Positions 43,072-51,157 of a DNA stretch of 64,000 nucleotides are shown here, one piece after another. The stretch comes from QHXW01 sp963768075 (lineage in GTDB: Bacteria; Acidobacteriota; Terriglobia; Bryobacterales; Bryobacteraceae). Position numbers and translations under genes: made by a program. The stretch's first letter is position 1, and each line of letters starts with the position of its first letter. The notes under the pieces were generated by a model that saw only the letters and a program-made list of their open reading frames with translations, was not told where the DNA came from and ran no database searches. The DNA lies in NCBI GenBank assembly GCA_963768075.1, contig CAVYHD010000040.1:186001-250000 (forward strand), written 5' to 3'.

Positions 43072-43884
43072 ATGAGCGCAGCGGGCGGGAGGGTAGTGCT
43101 GGTAACGGGAGCTTCCTCGGGGATCGGTTTATGCTGTGCGGCTTTTTTGACCGGGCTCGGGTATCGCGTGTACGGGGCGTCACGCAGTGCCACGACGGCG
43201 ACGGGGGCGACGGGTGTTGCGCTGGACGTCACGAACGACGCCGCGGTAGCGCAGGCGATCGACACCATTCTCGCGCGGGAGGGCCGGCTCGACGTGCTGG
43301 TCAACAACGCGGGATTTGGGATCGCGGGGGCCATCGAGGATACGTCGATTGAGGAAGCCGTCGCGCAGTTCGAGGTAAATTTCTTCGGCGTCTTCCGCAT
43401 GTGCCGCGCGGCGCTGCCGGTGATGCGGCGGCAGGGCTCCGGGTACATCATCAACATGGGATCGATCGGCGGCCTGATCGCGATCCCATATCAGGGCATG
43501 TACAGCGCGTCGAAATTCGCGCTCGAAGGTTTGAGTGAATCATTGCGCCTCGAAGCCGGGCCGTTCGGCGTTCACGTAGTGCTGATCGAACCGGGCGATC
43601 ACCGCACGTTGTTTACCCAAAACCGGCAATCGACGGAGCGGTCCCATGGCGACTCGGCCTACCGGGAACGCTTCGAAGGCGCCGTCGGCCGCATGGCGGC
43701 GGATGAGCAGGCCGGTCCCAATCCGGATGCCATCGCGCGCCTGCTGGATAGCATCATCAACAACCCGCGCCCCCGCTTGCGGTACACTACGGGTCCGAGC
43801 GCGCAGCGCGCGGCCGTGTGGCTGAAACGCGTGATGCCGTTCGCTGTCATCGAGAAGATAATGCAAACCTATTATTTGCGATGA
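43072..43884 (+). CDS. Classical short-chain dehydrogenase/reductase
   Basis: 270 residues, ATG 43072. VLVTGASSGIGLCCAAFL binds the cofactor; LVNNAGFGIAGAIEDTS is the NNAG strand; YIINMGSIGG and YSASKFALEGLSESLRLE give Ser and the Y-x3-K pair. The C-terminal 80 residues are an extra region seen in SDRs of the retinol/sterol-reductase type (RYTTGPSAQRAAVWLKRVMPF). NADP(H)-dependent oxidoreductase of unknown substrate. Part of the same plus-strand run, 12 nt after the hydrolase. Confidence 0.85.
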   Translation: MSAAGGRVVLVTGASSGIGLCCAAFLTGLGYRVYGASRSATTATGATGVALDVTNDAAVAQAIDTILAREGRLDVLVNNAGFGIAGAIEDTSIEEAVAQFEVNFFGVFRMCRAALPVMRRQGSGYIINMGSIGGLIAIPYQGMYSASKFALEGLSESLRLEAGPFGVHVVLIEPGDHRTLFTQNRQSTERSHGDSAYRERFEGAVGRMAADEQAGPNPDAIARLLDSIINNPRPRLRYTTGPSAQRAAVWLKRVMPFAVIEKIMQTYYLR

Positions 43885-43948
43885 TCACGCCCCAAGCCCT
43901 CGATCTGGCGCTGATGCCCTCCCGCACGATATCATTCGAGATTCAACC

Positions 43949-45067
43949 ATGAAGATCACAAAAGTGGAAGCTCTCTACCTCCGGCAGCCTGAGGTCAAGT
44001 TGCAGTGCGATAGCGGTCAGGATGCGCTGATCGTGCGCGTCGAAACCGACGCCGGCATCACCGGTATCGGCGAGGTCGATTCGGCGCCCATGGCCGTGAA
44101 GGGAGCGATTGACGGCCCGTTCTCTCACACGACCGCGACGGGCCTCGCGCAGGTCGTCGTCGGCGAAGATCCCTTCGAGACCGAGAAGATCTGGCACAAG
44201 ATGTATCGCGCCAACATTTACGGCGGACGGCGCGGAGTAGGCGTCCACGCCATGAGCGGCATCGACATGGCGCTGTGGGACATCAAGGGCAAAGCGCTCA
44301 AGATGCCCGTGTGGAAACTCCTGGGCGGCGGCTTTCACAAGAAGATGCGCTGTTACTCCAGTTCGCTATTCGGCGAGACGCCCAAGAAGACCGGCGAAAT
44401 GGCGCGCCGCTTTCGCGACCAGGGATTCACGGCGGTCAAGTTCGGCTGGGATCCTATGGGCCGCGACGAAAAGACCGACATCGGCCTGGTTCGCGAAGCC
44501 CGCAAGGGCTTGGGCGACGACGTCGACCTGCTCATTGACGCCGGCCTCGTGTGGGATTCCAAAACTGCGCTGCAACGCGCCCGGGCCTTCTCTGACTACA
44601 ACATCTATTGGCTCGAAGAGCCGCTGCGCCCTGACGATTACATTGGCTACCGCAAGCTCGCCGAGGCCACACACGTGCGTATCGCCGCCGGGGAAGAGGA
44701 GAGCGAGAGGAAATCGTTTGTGGATTTAATGGACCGCGGCCGTATTGATGTCGTGCAGGTCGATCTCACACGCTGCGGCGGTTTCACCGAAGCCATGAAG
44801 ATCGCCGCGCTCGCGTGGGACCGGGGCCTACCCGTCGCCAACCACGGTTTCACTACCTATGTGAATGTGACGGCAGCGCTGCACTGGCTGAATTCGATAC
44901 CCAACGGGCTAATTTGCGAATTCGTCGCCGAAGAAGAGACCAACCTGCGCGAGCAGCTCACGCGCCAGAAGCTGCGCGCCAAAGACGGCTACCTCGCCAT
45001 TCCGCAAGAGCCCGGTCTAGGCATCGACCTGGATGAGGAAGCCGTTCGTAAGTTTCGCGTTGCATAG
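43949..45067 (+). CDS. Mandelate racemase/muconate lactonizing enzyme family dehydratase
   Basis: 372 residues, ATG 43949. Enolase-superfamily barrel: N-terminal capping domain (MKITKVEALYLRQPEV, TGIGEVDSAPMAV), GIDMALWDIKGKALKMPVWKLLGG, then FTAVKFGWDPMG, LLIDAGLVWD, YWLEEPLRPDD and RIAAGEEESE as the three metal-ligand strands (D, E, E) and VANHGFTTYVNV with the general-base histidine. The K-x-G-W strand and H-dyad resemble rhamnonate/galactonate-type acid-sugar dehydratases. Cytosolic. It would act on a sugar acid after oxidation, which suits the neighbouring dehydrogenases. Confidence 0.88.
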   Translation: MKITKVEALYLRQPEVKLQCDSGQDALIVRVETDAGITGIGEVDSAPMAVKGAIDGPFSHTTATGLAQVVVGEDPFETEKIWHKMYRANIYGGRRGVGVHAMSGIDMALWDIKGKALKMPVWKLLGGGFHKKMRCYSSSLFGETPKKTGEMARRFRDQGFTAVKFGWDPMGRDEKTDIGLVREARKGLGDDVDLLIDAGLVWDSKTALQRARAFSDYNIYWLEEPLRPDDYIGYRKLAEATHVRIAAGEEESERKSFVDLMDRGRIDVVQVDLTRCGGFTEAMKIAALAWDRGLPVANHGFTTYVNVTAALHWLNSIPNGLICEFVAEEETNLREQLTRQKLRAKDGYLAIPQEPGLGIDLDEEAVRKFRVA

Positions 45068-45073
45068 ATTGTT

Positions 45074-46021
45074 ATGAACCGCAGGATGTTTCTGGCGTGG
45101 TTCTCCGCTGCTCTCACCCGCGCCGCCGCGAAGATCCCGGCCAACCGGAACATCAGGTGGGCCGTCAGCCTCGGCCTGTGGAGCCACTTTCGGCCAGTGC
45201 CGTTTACCGACATTCTCGACGTGATGCGCGACACCGGCTTCATCGGCATCCGCCTAACGGATTTTCCGCACTGTTTCGAAGCCTACGATCTCACGCCGTC
45301 GCAAATGCTGAAAGAGGTCAAGAAACGCAAGCTGCACGTTTGCACGGTCTCCTTTGGCGGCCCCGCGCACGACCCTTCAAAGCATGAAAAGTTCTACGCC
45401 GACGCACGCCGCGCCATGTCCGTCCTGAAAGATTTCGGAGCCACGGTGCTCGTCATCTTCACGCCCTCGCGTTTGCCGCCCGGCGCCGATATCATGCCCG
45501 CCTTCGACCACATGTCCGACTGTTACTCGCGCACCGGCCTGATGGCGCGCGAACTGGGATTCCGCGTGGGCCTGCACAACCACCTCGGCCAACTCATGGA
45601 GAAGCCGGATGAAATCGAACTGCTGCTCGCGAAAGTGGATCCCAAGCTGGTTTTCTTCGCTCCCGATACCGCACACTTGCACCTGGCCGGCGCCAACGTC
45701 CCCGCGATGTTTGAAAAATTCAAGCGCCGCATCATCTTTGCGGATTACAAAGACGCGAAGTGGACGACACCCGACGCCGACTTCGTCGAAGACAACGGTA
45801 AAGTTCTCCCCAAAGATTCCAGCGACGCGAAGTTCCTTTCCAGCATTTACGACTTAGGCGACGGGGAAGTCGATTTTCCCGCTTGCCACCGCGTTTTGAA
45901 ATCGGTCGACTACAAAGGCTGGCTCTGCGTGGATCTCGACACGGCGCGCAAGGGCCCGCGGGCAAGCTATGAGCGGTGCGGGGCGTACGTAGTGGATAAA
46001 CTGGAGCCGATTTATCAGTAG
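45074..46021 (+). CDS. Sugar phosphate isomerase/epimerase-family TIM barrel (second), Tat-type leader
   Basis: 315 residues, ATG 45074, 6 nt after the dehydratase. MNRRMFLAWFSAALTRAAA has the N-R-R-x-F-L pattern of a Tat signal. The barrel shows FIGIRLTDFPHCFEAYDL, LHVCTVSFGGPAHD, FRVGLHNHLGQLMEKPDEIELLL, VFFAPDTAHLHLAGANVP and IIFADYKDAKWTTPDADF, giving the H/D/H metal ligands of the xylose-isomerase-like fold. A second member in the same run, with the one at 40926. Substrate unknown; see the finding on oxidised-sugar catabolism. Confidence 0.85.
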   Translation: MNRRMFLAWFSAALTRAAAKIPANRNIRWAVSLGLWSHFRPVPFTDILDVMRDTGFIGIRLTDFPHCFEAYDLTPSQMLKEVKKRKLHVCTVSFGGPAHDPSKHEKFYADARRAMSVLKDFGATVLVIFTPSRLPPGADIMPAFDHMSDCYSRTGLMARELGFRVGLHNHLGQLMEKPDEIELLLAKVDPKLVFFAPDTAHLHLAGANVPAMFEKFKRRIIFADYKDAKWTTPDADFVEDNGKVLPKDSSDAKFLSSIYDLGDGEVDFPACHRVLKSVDYKGWLCVDLDTARKGPRASYERCGAYVVDKLEPIYQ

Positions 46022-46042
46022 ACGAGCGATAATATAGACTCC

Positions 46043-46288
46043 ATGAAAGCGCGCGTCTACGTCTCGCCCAAATCCACCGTCCTCGATCCGCAAGGCCAAA
46101 CCATCTGCTCCGCCCTCCACGGGCTGGGTTATCGCAACATCTCCAGCGTGCGGCAGGGTAAGTATTTCGAGATCGCGCTCGACGCCGCCACCTCCAGCGA
46201 GCAGGCTCACAAAGACATCGACACTATCGCCCGCGACGTCCTCGCCAATCCGGTCATCGAAGAATTCCGGGTCGAATTTCTCGATTAG
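46043..46288 (+). CDS. purS: Phosphoribosylformylglycinamidine synthase subunit PurS
   Basis: 81 residues, the normal PurS size. KARVYVSPKSTVLDPQGQTICSALHGLGYRNISSVRQGKYFEIALD is the diagnostic N-terminal half (V-x-x-K-x-x-V-L-D-P-Q-G). PurS bridges the PurQ glutaminase and the PurL synthetase in the small-type FGAM synthase. Usually purS is next to purQ, purC or purL; here it stands alone between a sugar isomerase and glmS. GATAATAT at about 46031-46038 might be part of its own promoter. Confidence 0.93.
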   Translation: MKARVYVSPKSTVLDPQGQTICSALHGLGYRNISSVRQGKYFEIALDAATSSEQAHKDIDTIARDVLANPVIEEFRVEFLD

Positions 46289-46336
46289 CCTTAGTGGCGG
46301 TTGAACTACACGAACTTTAGCCGATCACATTCCTCC

Positions 46337-46342
46337 TATAAT
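46337..46342 (+). promoter_or_regulatory. Consensus -10 (TATAAT) 6 nt before the glmS ATG
   Basis: A perfect TATAAT ends at 46342 and the ATG is at 46349, so the predicted +1 is the start codon. The sequence just before, CCTCC, is the opposite of a ribosome binding site. No clear -35 at the right distance. Confidence 0.5.
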
Positions 46343-46348
46343 GAATGA

Positions 46349-48202
46349 ATGTGCGGCATCGTCGGCTATGTGGGCACCCGCAAAGCTGTCCCTATCATTC
46401 TTGAGGGCTTGAAACGCCTGGAGTACCGGGGGTACGACTCGGCCGGTATCGCGGTCTACTGCGACGACGAGACGCTCGGAATTCGGCGGGCATCGGGCAA
46501 GCTGCACAACCTGGAGGAAGTGATCCGCCAGGATCCCGTGGAAGGAAGTTATGGCATTGGGCACACGCGCTGGGCAACGCACGGGCGTCCAACAGAAGAG
46601 AACGCGCATCCGCATCGGGACTGCAAGGGTGAGATCGTTGTGGTGCACAACGGGATCGTGGAAAACTACCTGGCGCTGAAACACCAACTGACCTCCGAGG
46701 GGCACGTTTTCAAAACCGAGACCGATACCGAAATCATCGCGCACCTGGTTGAAAAACACTTCAAAGGGAACCTGGAGGAAGCGGTCCGGGCGACAGTCAA
46801 GCAGTTAACGGGCGTGTTCGCGCTGGCGGTGCTGGCGCGGACCGATCCGCACAAAATCGTCGCTGCGCGCTCTGGGCCGCCGGTGGTGATCGGGCTGGGG
46901 GACGGCGAGTACTTCGTGGCCTCTGACGTTCCGGCGATTCTGCATCACACGCGGGACATGTTTTTCCTGGCGGACGGCGACATGGCGGTGCTGACGCCGG
47001 AGGGCGTCCACCTGAGCGATTTCGAGGGCCGGAGAGTGAACCGGCAGGTGTCCCACATCTTGTGGGACCCGATCATGGCGGAAAAAGGCGGCTACAAGCA
47101 TTTCATGCTCAAGGAGATTTACGAGCAGCCGCGCGCGGTCCGCGACACGACGCTGGGCCGTGTCGGCCAGGAAACAGGCCGTATTTTTCTGGACGAGATG
47201 GACATTTCGCCGAAGCATTTTCGCGAGCTCAGGCAAGTCAAGATCATTGCTTGCGGCACGAGCTGGCACGCGGCGCTGGCGGGAAAGTTCATGATCGAGA
47301 AGCTGGCGCGGATGCCGGTGGAAGTGGATTACGGCAGCGAGTTCCGCTATCGCGATCCAATCCTCGGGAGCGACACGCTGACGGTGGTGATTTCCCAATC
47401 GGGCGAGACGGCTGACACGCTGGCGGCGCAGCGCGAGGCCAAGCAGAAGGGCTCCAAGACGCTGGCTATCTGCAACGTAGTGGGCTCGATGATCACGCGC
47501 GAAGCCTCCGGCACGATCTATACGCACGCCGGGCCCGAAATCGGCGTTGCGTCCACCAAGGCGTTTACGAGCCAGTTGACGGCGCTATTCATCCTGGCCA
47601 TGTACCTGGGGCAGACACGCGGCGTTCTGGACGAGGGCACGTCGCGGTGCCTGGTGCAGGAACTGCTGCACATTCCGGCGAAGCTGGAAAAAGTGCTGAC
47701 GCACGACCCGGCATTCGAAGAGTTGAGCCGGAAGCTGTTCCGCGCGAAGGATTTTTTGTTCCTGGGCCGGGGTATCCATTTTCCGATGGCGCTCGAGGGC
47801 GCGCTCAAGCTGAAGGAGATTTCTTACATTCACGCCGAAGGCTACCCGGCGGGCGAGATGAAGCATGGGCCAAACGCGTTGATCGACGAAGAACTGCCGG
47901 TGGTGGTGCTGGCCACGCGCGATCCATCGCAACCCGAGAGCCGCATCCTCTACGAAAAGACGGTTTCCAATATTCAGGAAGTGAAGGCGCGCGAGGGCAT
48001 CGTGATCGCGATAGTGACCGAGGGCGACGACGAGGCCGGCAAAATGGCGGACCATGTTATCGAGATTCCCGCCTCCACCGAGTTGTTGCTCCCCGTTCTC
48101 GAGATCGTTCCGCTGCAATTGCTCGCGTATCACGTCGCGGTGCGCCGCGGCTGCGACGTGGACCAGCCGCGCAATCTGGCGAAGAGCGTTACCGTGGAAT
48201 GA
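46349..48202 (+). CDS. glmS: Glutamine-fructose-6-phosphate aminotransferase (isomerizing)
   Basis: 617 residues, full length. The start MCGIVGYVG is fixed because C2 is the N-terminal nucleophile of the glutaminase domain. GHTRWATHG and HNGIVENY mark that half. The two SIS domains show ACGTSWHAALAGKFMIE, VISQSGETADTLAA, STKAFTSQLTAL and ALEGALKLKEISYIHAEGYPAGEMKHGP; the C-terminus reads DVDQPRNLAKSVTVE. It makes glucosamine-6-phosphate for peptidoglycan and lipid A. Probably transcribed as a leaderless mRNA. No glmS-ribozyme sequence is present in the 60-nt gap upstream. Confidence 0.97.
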   Translation: MCGIVGYVGTRKAVPIILEGLKRLEYRGYDSAGIAVYCDDETLGIRRASGKLHNLEEVIRQDPVEGSYGIGHTRWATHGRPTEENAHPHRDCKGEIVVVHNGIVENYLALKHQLTSEGHVFKTETDTEIIAHLVEKHFKGNLEEAVRATVKQLTGVFALAVLARTDPHKIVAARSGPPVVIGLGDGEYFVASDVPAILHHTRDMFFLADGDMAVLTPEGVHLSDFEGRRVNRQVSHILWDPIMAEKGGYKHFMLKEIYEQPRAVRDTTLGRVGQETGRIFLDEMDISPKHFRELRQVKIIACGTSWHAALAGKFMIEKLARMPVEVDYGSEFRYRDPILGSDTLTVVISQSGETADTLAAQREAKQKGSKTLAICNVVGSMITREASGTIYTHAGPEIGVASTKAFTSQLTALFILAMYLGQTRGVLDEGTSRCLVQELLHIPAKLEKVLTHDPAFEELSRKLFRAKDFLFLGRGIHFPMALEGALKLKEISYIHAEGYPAGEMKHGPNALIDEELPVVVLATRDPSQPESRILYEKTVSNIQEVKAREGIVIAIVTEGDDEAGKMADHVIEIPASTELLLPVLEIVPLQLLAYHVAVRRGCDVDQPRNLAKSVTVE

Positions 48203-48618
48203 AACAGTTCACGCACCGCGTGCAAGTGGCGACGCGCGGCAAGGGACTCTACTCCATCACTCGGGAAATCGGCGGGTGGGTCGAAGGATTGGGCCTGCGG
48301 ACGGGTCTGCTGACGGCGTTCATTCAGCACACCTCGGCGTCACTTACCATTCAGGAAAATGCCGACCCCGACGTGGTGAGCGATCTGGACGAATTCTTCG
48401 AGAGGCTGGTGCCGGAGGACGCGCCCTGGTACAGGCACAAGGTGGAAGGCGCGGACGACATGCCGGCGCACATCCGCGCGGCTCTGACACAGACACAAGT
48501 AACGATCCCGCTGATGGATGGACGCCTGGCGCTCGGAACGTGGCAGGGGATTTACGTTTTCGAGCACCGTTCCATCCCGCATCGGCGTAGCGTCGTGCTG
48601 CATCTCGCGGGCGAGTGA
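48199..48618 (+). CDS. yjbQ: YjbQ family protein (UPF0047)
   Basis: 139 residues from ATG 48199, overlapping the glmS stop as ATGA. GLLTAFIQHTSASLTIQENADPDVVSDLDEFFERLVPED and the later GVEGADDMPAHIRAAL-like region with H, plus LGTWQGIYVFEHR, are the conserved metal-site elements of UPF0047. YjbQ of E. coli has weak thiamin-phosphate synthase activity, but the real role is unsettled. Cytosolic, highly conserved. Coupling to glmS here is probably incidental. Confidence 0.93.
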   Translation: MKQFTHRVQVATRGKGLYSITREIGGWVEGLGLRTGLLTAFIQHTSASLTIQENADPDVVSDLDEFFERLVPEDAPWYRHKVEGADDMPAHIRAALTQTQVTIPLMDGRLALGTWQGIYVFEHRSIPHRRSVVLHLAGE

Positions 48619-48667
48619 GGGAACGCTGCAGCTTGAACCCTGGATCCGCCTTTTCCGCTCGCGCCGC

Positions 48668-49261
48668 ATGCGGCGATTTGCGCGGGAGTTCCACATTACA
48701 GGCGAAACGCAGATTCTGGACGTCGGCGGCACGCCGTTTAACTGGATGCTGCTGCATGTCCGGCCGCGCGTCACGATCTTGAACATGCCGCGCCACCGGG
48801 ACGCATTCGACGATCAGTTTACTTGCGTATTCGCCGACGGGCGGCGGCTGCCGTTCGGGGACCAGTCCTTCGACATTGTGTTCAGCAACTCAGTGATCGA
48901 GCACGTGGGCGATACGGAAAGCCAGCGCCAGTTCGCTGAAGAGATTGCTCGCGTGGGACGAGCGTACTGGGTCCAGACGCCGAACCGGCGGTTTCCCATC
49001 GAACCGCACATGCTCACCCCGTTTCTGCACTTTCTGCCGGCGGAGTGGCAGCGGCGTATCGCCCGCCGGTTCACGGTGTGGGCGCTGATCGAGCGGCCGA
49101 ACCGGGACCGGTGGGAGTTTTACATCGAGCACTATTTGCGGGATATCCGGCTGCTGGATGCCGGCGATATGCGGCGGCTGTTTCCGGGCGCGGAGATTGT
49201 GCGCGAGCGGCTGGGAGGGATGACGAAGGCGCTCATTGCGGTACGGACAAGCTGGCGGTAA
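48668..49261 (+). CDS. SAM-dependent class I methyltransferase
   Basis: 197 residues if started at ATG 48668. The same frame is open farther upstream; ATG 48518 would need a 101-nt overlap with yjbQ, and the plausible helix WIRLFRSRRMRRFAREF suggests a few extra residues from a non-ATG start near 48626 (CTG, with GAGGG 5 nt before). SAM-binding signature TQILDVGGTPFNW, then FADGRRLPFGDQSFDIVFSNSVIEHV, which is motif II/III of methyltransferase family 11. The C-terminal half (RRFPIEPHMLTPFLHFLPAEWQRR) resembles glycan- or lipid-modifying methyltransferases. Substrate unknown. Confidence 0.8.
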   Translation: MRRFAREFHITGETQILDVGGTPFNWMLLHVRPRVTILNMPRHRDAFDDQFTCVFADGRRLPFGDQSFDIVFSNSVIEHVGDTESQRQFAEEIARVGRAYWVQTPNRRFPIEPHMLTPFLHFLPAEWQRRIARRFTVWALIERPNRDRWEFYIEHYLRDIRLLDAGDMRRLFPGAEIVRERLGGMTKALIAVRTSWR

Positions 49262-49267
49262 CCCTTA

Positions 49268-49304
49268 GTCCGGCGCGAGTAGATGCGCGAAGCGCCGTTC
49301 GGAC
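49268..49304. terminator. Imperfect hairpin between convergent genes
   Basis: GTCCGGCGC and GCGCCGTTCGGAC can pair over about nine positions with a small internal loop, in the 46-bp gap between the methyltransferase and the secreted protein gene. No U-run on either strand, so termination is possible but not certain. Confidence 0.4.
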
Positions 49305-49307
49305 CGG

Positions 49308-50774
49308 CTACTTTACCAGCACGGGAATGCTGGTGAAAGCGCCAGTCGGGGTGTAGAGGATACCGAGGGCGGTAATCTGTCCGCCCAGCGGAGTGTCGAA
49401 CTCCACGGTGCCGCGCCTGTTCTTCGTCGATGCGTAGGCTGGGTACAGAACGAATGCCGTGTGTCCGCGAGCGGAAAGACTGATCGTGGTCTCCTCGAGG
49501 GTTGTCCCGATGTCATCCCGAAGAACCATGGCCACGGTGGCTGCCTGGCCCGACACATTCGACAGCGCCACTCCGGTGGCGAGGCCGCTGGTGTTATCGA
49601 AGCCCAGCACAAACGCGGCGGGATTGCGTGTTTCCAGCGGTACGACCGCCTCCTGTGCCGTTGGATTGTAGCGGAAGATGGCGTAGCCGTTCACACTGGC
49701 ACTTCCGCTGCTGGTCAGTTGCGCCGACCCCTCTACCACCGGCGCGGTGCTGCTTCCTTGGGCCAGGATCACCAGGCTGGCTCCGGCCGCGATTGTTTGG
49801 GTGACCGAAGAAGCCGTCGATGTGGCGTTGGTTTGCACGTAAGTCAATGGCAAGGACAGCGCATTGCCGTTGTTGTCAAAGAAGTTCAACTGCACCTGAG
49901 CAGACGATGTGCTCGGGTTAATCAAGGTAAATGTAGTTTGCCAGCCCCCACCCGCGGCGATGTGCGCCATGGTGCCGCCCGCGATTATGTCTGTCAGCAC
50001 ATTGGCTGATCCGGAAATGGTTGTGCCAGCGTCGGTTTCAATGAATTCGATTGCGCCCGCAACCACGATCAAACTCAGATGAAGGGTTCCGCCAGTTACC
50101 GTTATTGTTGCCGTTCCCTTGCAATTTGAATTCAGCGAATAATTGCCAGGAACGCTAATACGACTGGCCACTGTGCCGGCGGTACTCGTCGTATCGGTTA
50201 GAGTAAAGCTGCCGGCCCCGCCGGAACTGAGGTTGCCGACGTCAGTGAAAGGGTACGGGTTGCCGCTCGTGTCATAAACCCAACCATTGCTCGTGAAGCC
50301 GTACATACCACTGATCGCCTCCGCGGTGCAGCCGGTCTGCTGCGCCGTCGCGCTTCCCGAAATAACCGTATTTGGGTCAGTTCCGAGGAACTGCATGCTC
50401 TGGCCATTAGCAACCACTATCAGGTTGAGGTGAGTGATGTTTCCAAGACTGTCCGTTATCGTAGCGGTGCCGGTGCAATTTGCAGTCACAGAGTATGTTC
50501 CCGTAAGGGTCCGCGGCTGAATCGTACCGTCCAGGCTATATGTACTGGAACCCGAAATGTTCTCCTTGCCGTCAAAAGTGAGACTGCCGGCATCGGCGAA
50601 TGGGTAGCTTCCCGCGGTAGCGAATATCCATCCGTTGAGCGTGTAGCCGTAGCTTCCATCAACGTTCGCGTTGGTGCAAGCGCTGGCGCCGCCGATTACA
50701 GTTTGGGCGTTGACGATGGCACATAAGGCCGGAAGCAAAAAGAGTGCAGTGTATTTGACCCGGATGATATTCAC
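49308..50774 (-). CDS. Large secreted beta-rich protein with two internal repeats
   Basis: 488 residues. Signal peptide MNIIRVKYTALFLLPALCAIVNA. Two tandem repeats of about 115 residues follow: repeat 1 from CTNANVDGSYGYTLNGWIFATAGSYPFADAGSLTFDG, repeat 2 from CTAEAISGMYGFTSNGWVYDTSGNPYPFTDVGNLSSGG, each ending in C-x-GTATIT and NLIVV/LSLIVV strands (lipocalin-like beta sheets). The C-terminal half begins AAGGGWQTTFTLINPSTSSAQVQLNFFDNNGNAL, a module I recognise from secreted Acidobacteria proteins. No enzyme motif. Compositionally Ser/Thr/Gly-rich, unlike its neighbours, which suits a surface or extracellular protein. Confidence 0.8.
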   Translation of the reverse strand: MNIIRVKYTALFLLPALCAIVNAQTVIGGASACTNANVDGSYGYTLNGWIFATAGSYPFADAGSLTFDGKENISGSSTYSLDGTIQPRTLTGTYSVTANCTGTATITDSLGNITHLNLIVVANGQSMQFLGTDPNTVISGSATAQQTGCTAEAISGMYGFTSNGWVYDTSGNPYPFTDVGNLSSGGAGSFTLTDTTSTAGTVASRISVPGNYSLNSNCKGTATITVTGGTLHLSLIVVAGAIEFIETDAGTTISGSANVLTDIIAGGTMAHIAAGGGWQTTFTLINPSTSSAQVQLNFFDNNGNALSLPLTYVQTNATSTASSVTQTIAAGASLVILAQGSSTAPVVEGSAQLTSSGSASVNGYAIFRYNPTAQEAVVPLETRNPAAFVLGFDNTSGLATGVALSNVSGQAATVAMVLRDDIGTTLEETTISLSARGHTAFVLYPAYASTKNRRGTVEFDTPLGGQITALGILYTPTGAFTSIPVLVK

Positions 50775-50860
50775 GAAACACCTTCTCCCTGCGATATATA
50801 TCGGAGTATACCGCAGGCGAGATCGGCGCGCCGCTCGCCGGGACCACTGTTTACACGCCG

Positions 50861-51049
50861 CTACTTTTTCTTTTTCTTGAATTGACTGCGCCGGGCTTTA
50901 TGGGCGGCGCGAGAGTTGTACTTTCTCTGTTTCTTTGGTTTCTTTGTATGTTTTACATTCTTGTAATAGGGGCCGAAGTGTGCGGGACGAGCTTCCGACA
51001 TCGGTGGAAGCACGCAGCAGAGCAATAGCAAAAGAGTGAGATAACGCAT
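50861..51049 (-). CDS. Small exported, very basic peptide
   Basis: 62 residues. Signal peptide MRYLTLLLLLCCVLPPMSEA, then a mature part of about 40 residues with a long Lys/Arg-rich tail (KKQRKYNSRAAHKARRSQFKKKKK). Net charge of the mature chain is strongly positive. No ribosome binding site is obvious. Could be a cationic surface peptide, but such ORFs can arise by chance; the clear signal-peptide plan is the main support. Confidence 0.55.
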   Translation of the reverse strand: MRYLTLLLLLCCVLPPMSEARPAHFGPYYKNVKHTKKPKKQRKYNSRAAHKARRSQFKKKKK

Positions 51050-51144
51050 GGCAGTCAGACAACAGTCTAACGTCCGCCGCCCTACGGCTCCATACCGGAA
51101 AAGGTAGGTGCGAAAGGGTTAACGAAGGTTAGCGGGACCGGCGT

Positions 51145-51150
51145 TACAAT
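51145..51150 (+). promoter_or_regulatory. Candidate -10 (TACAAT) 7 nt before the TPR protein start
   Basis: TACAAT at 51145-51150 followed by CTGAATT and ATG 51158, with no Shine-Dalgarno: the third example of this spacing in the window (see the finding on leaderless genes). Confidence 0.4.
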
Positions 51151-51157
51151 CTGAATT

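Noticed and set aside
46289..46348. glmS ribozyme upstream of glmS
   Set aside because: The gap is only 60 nt and has no ribozyme core; it holds a -10 box right before the ATG.
48518..48667. Methyltransferase start at ATG 48518
   Set aside because: It requires a 101-nt overlap with yjbQ and the added residues (SERGRGFTFSSTVPSRIG) look like out-of-frame translation of yjbQ.
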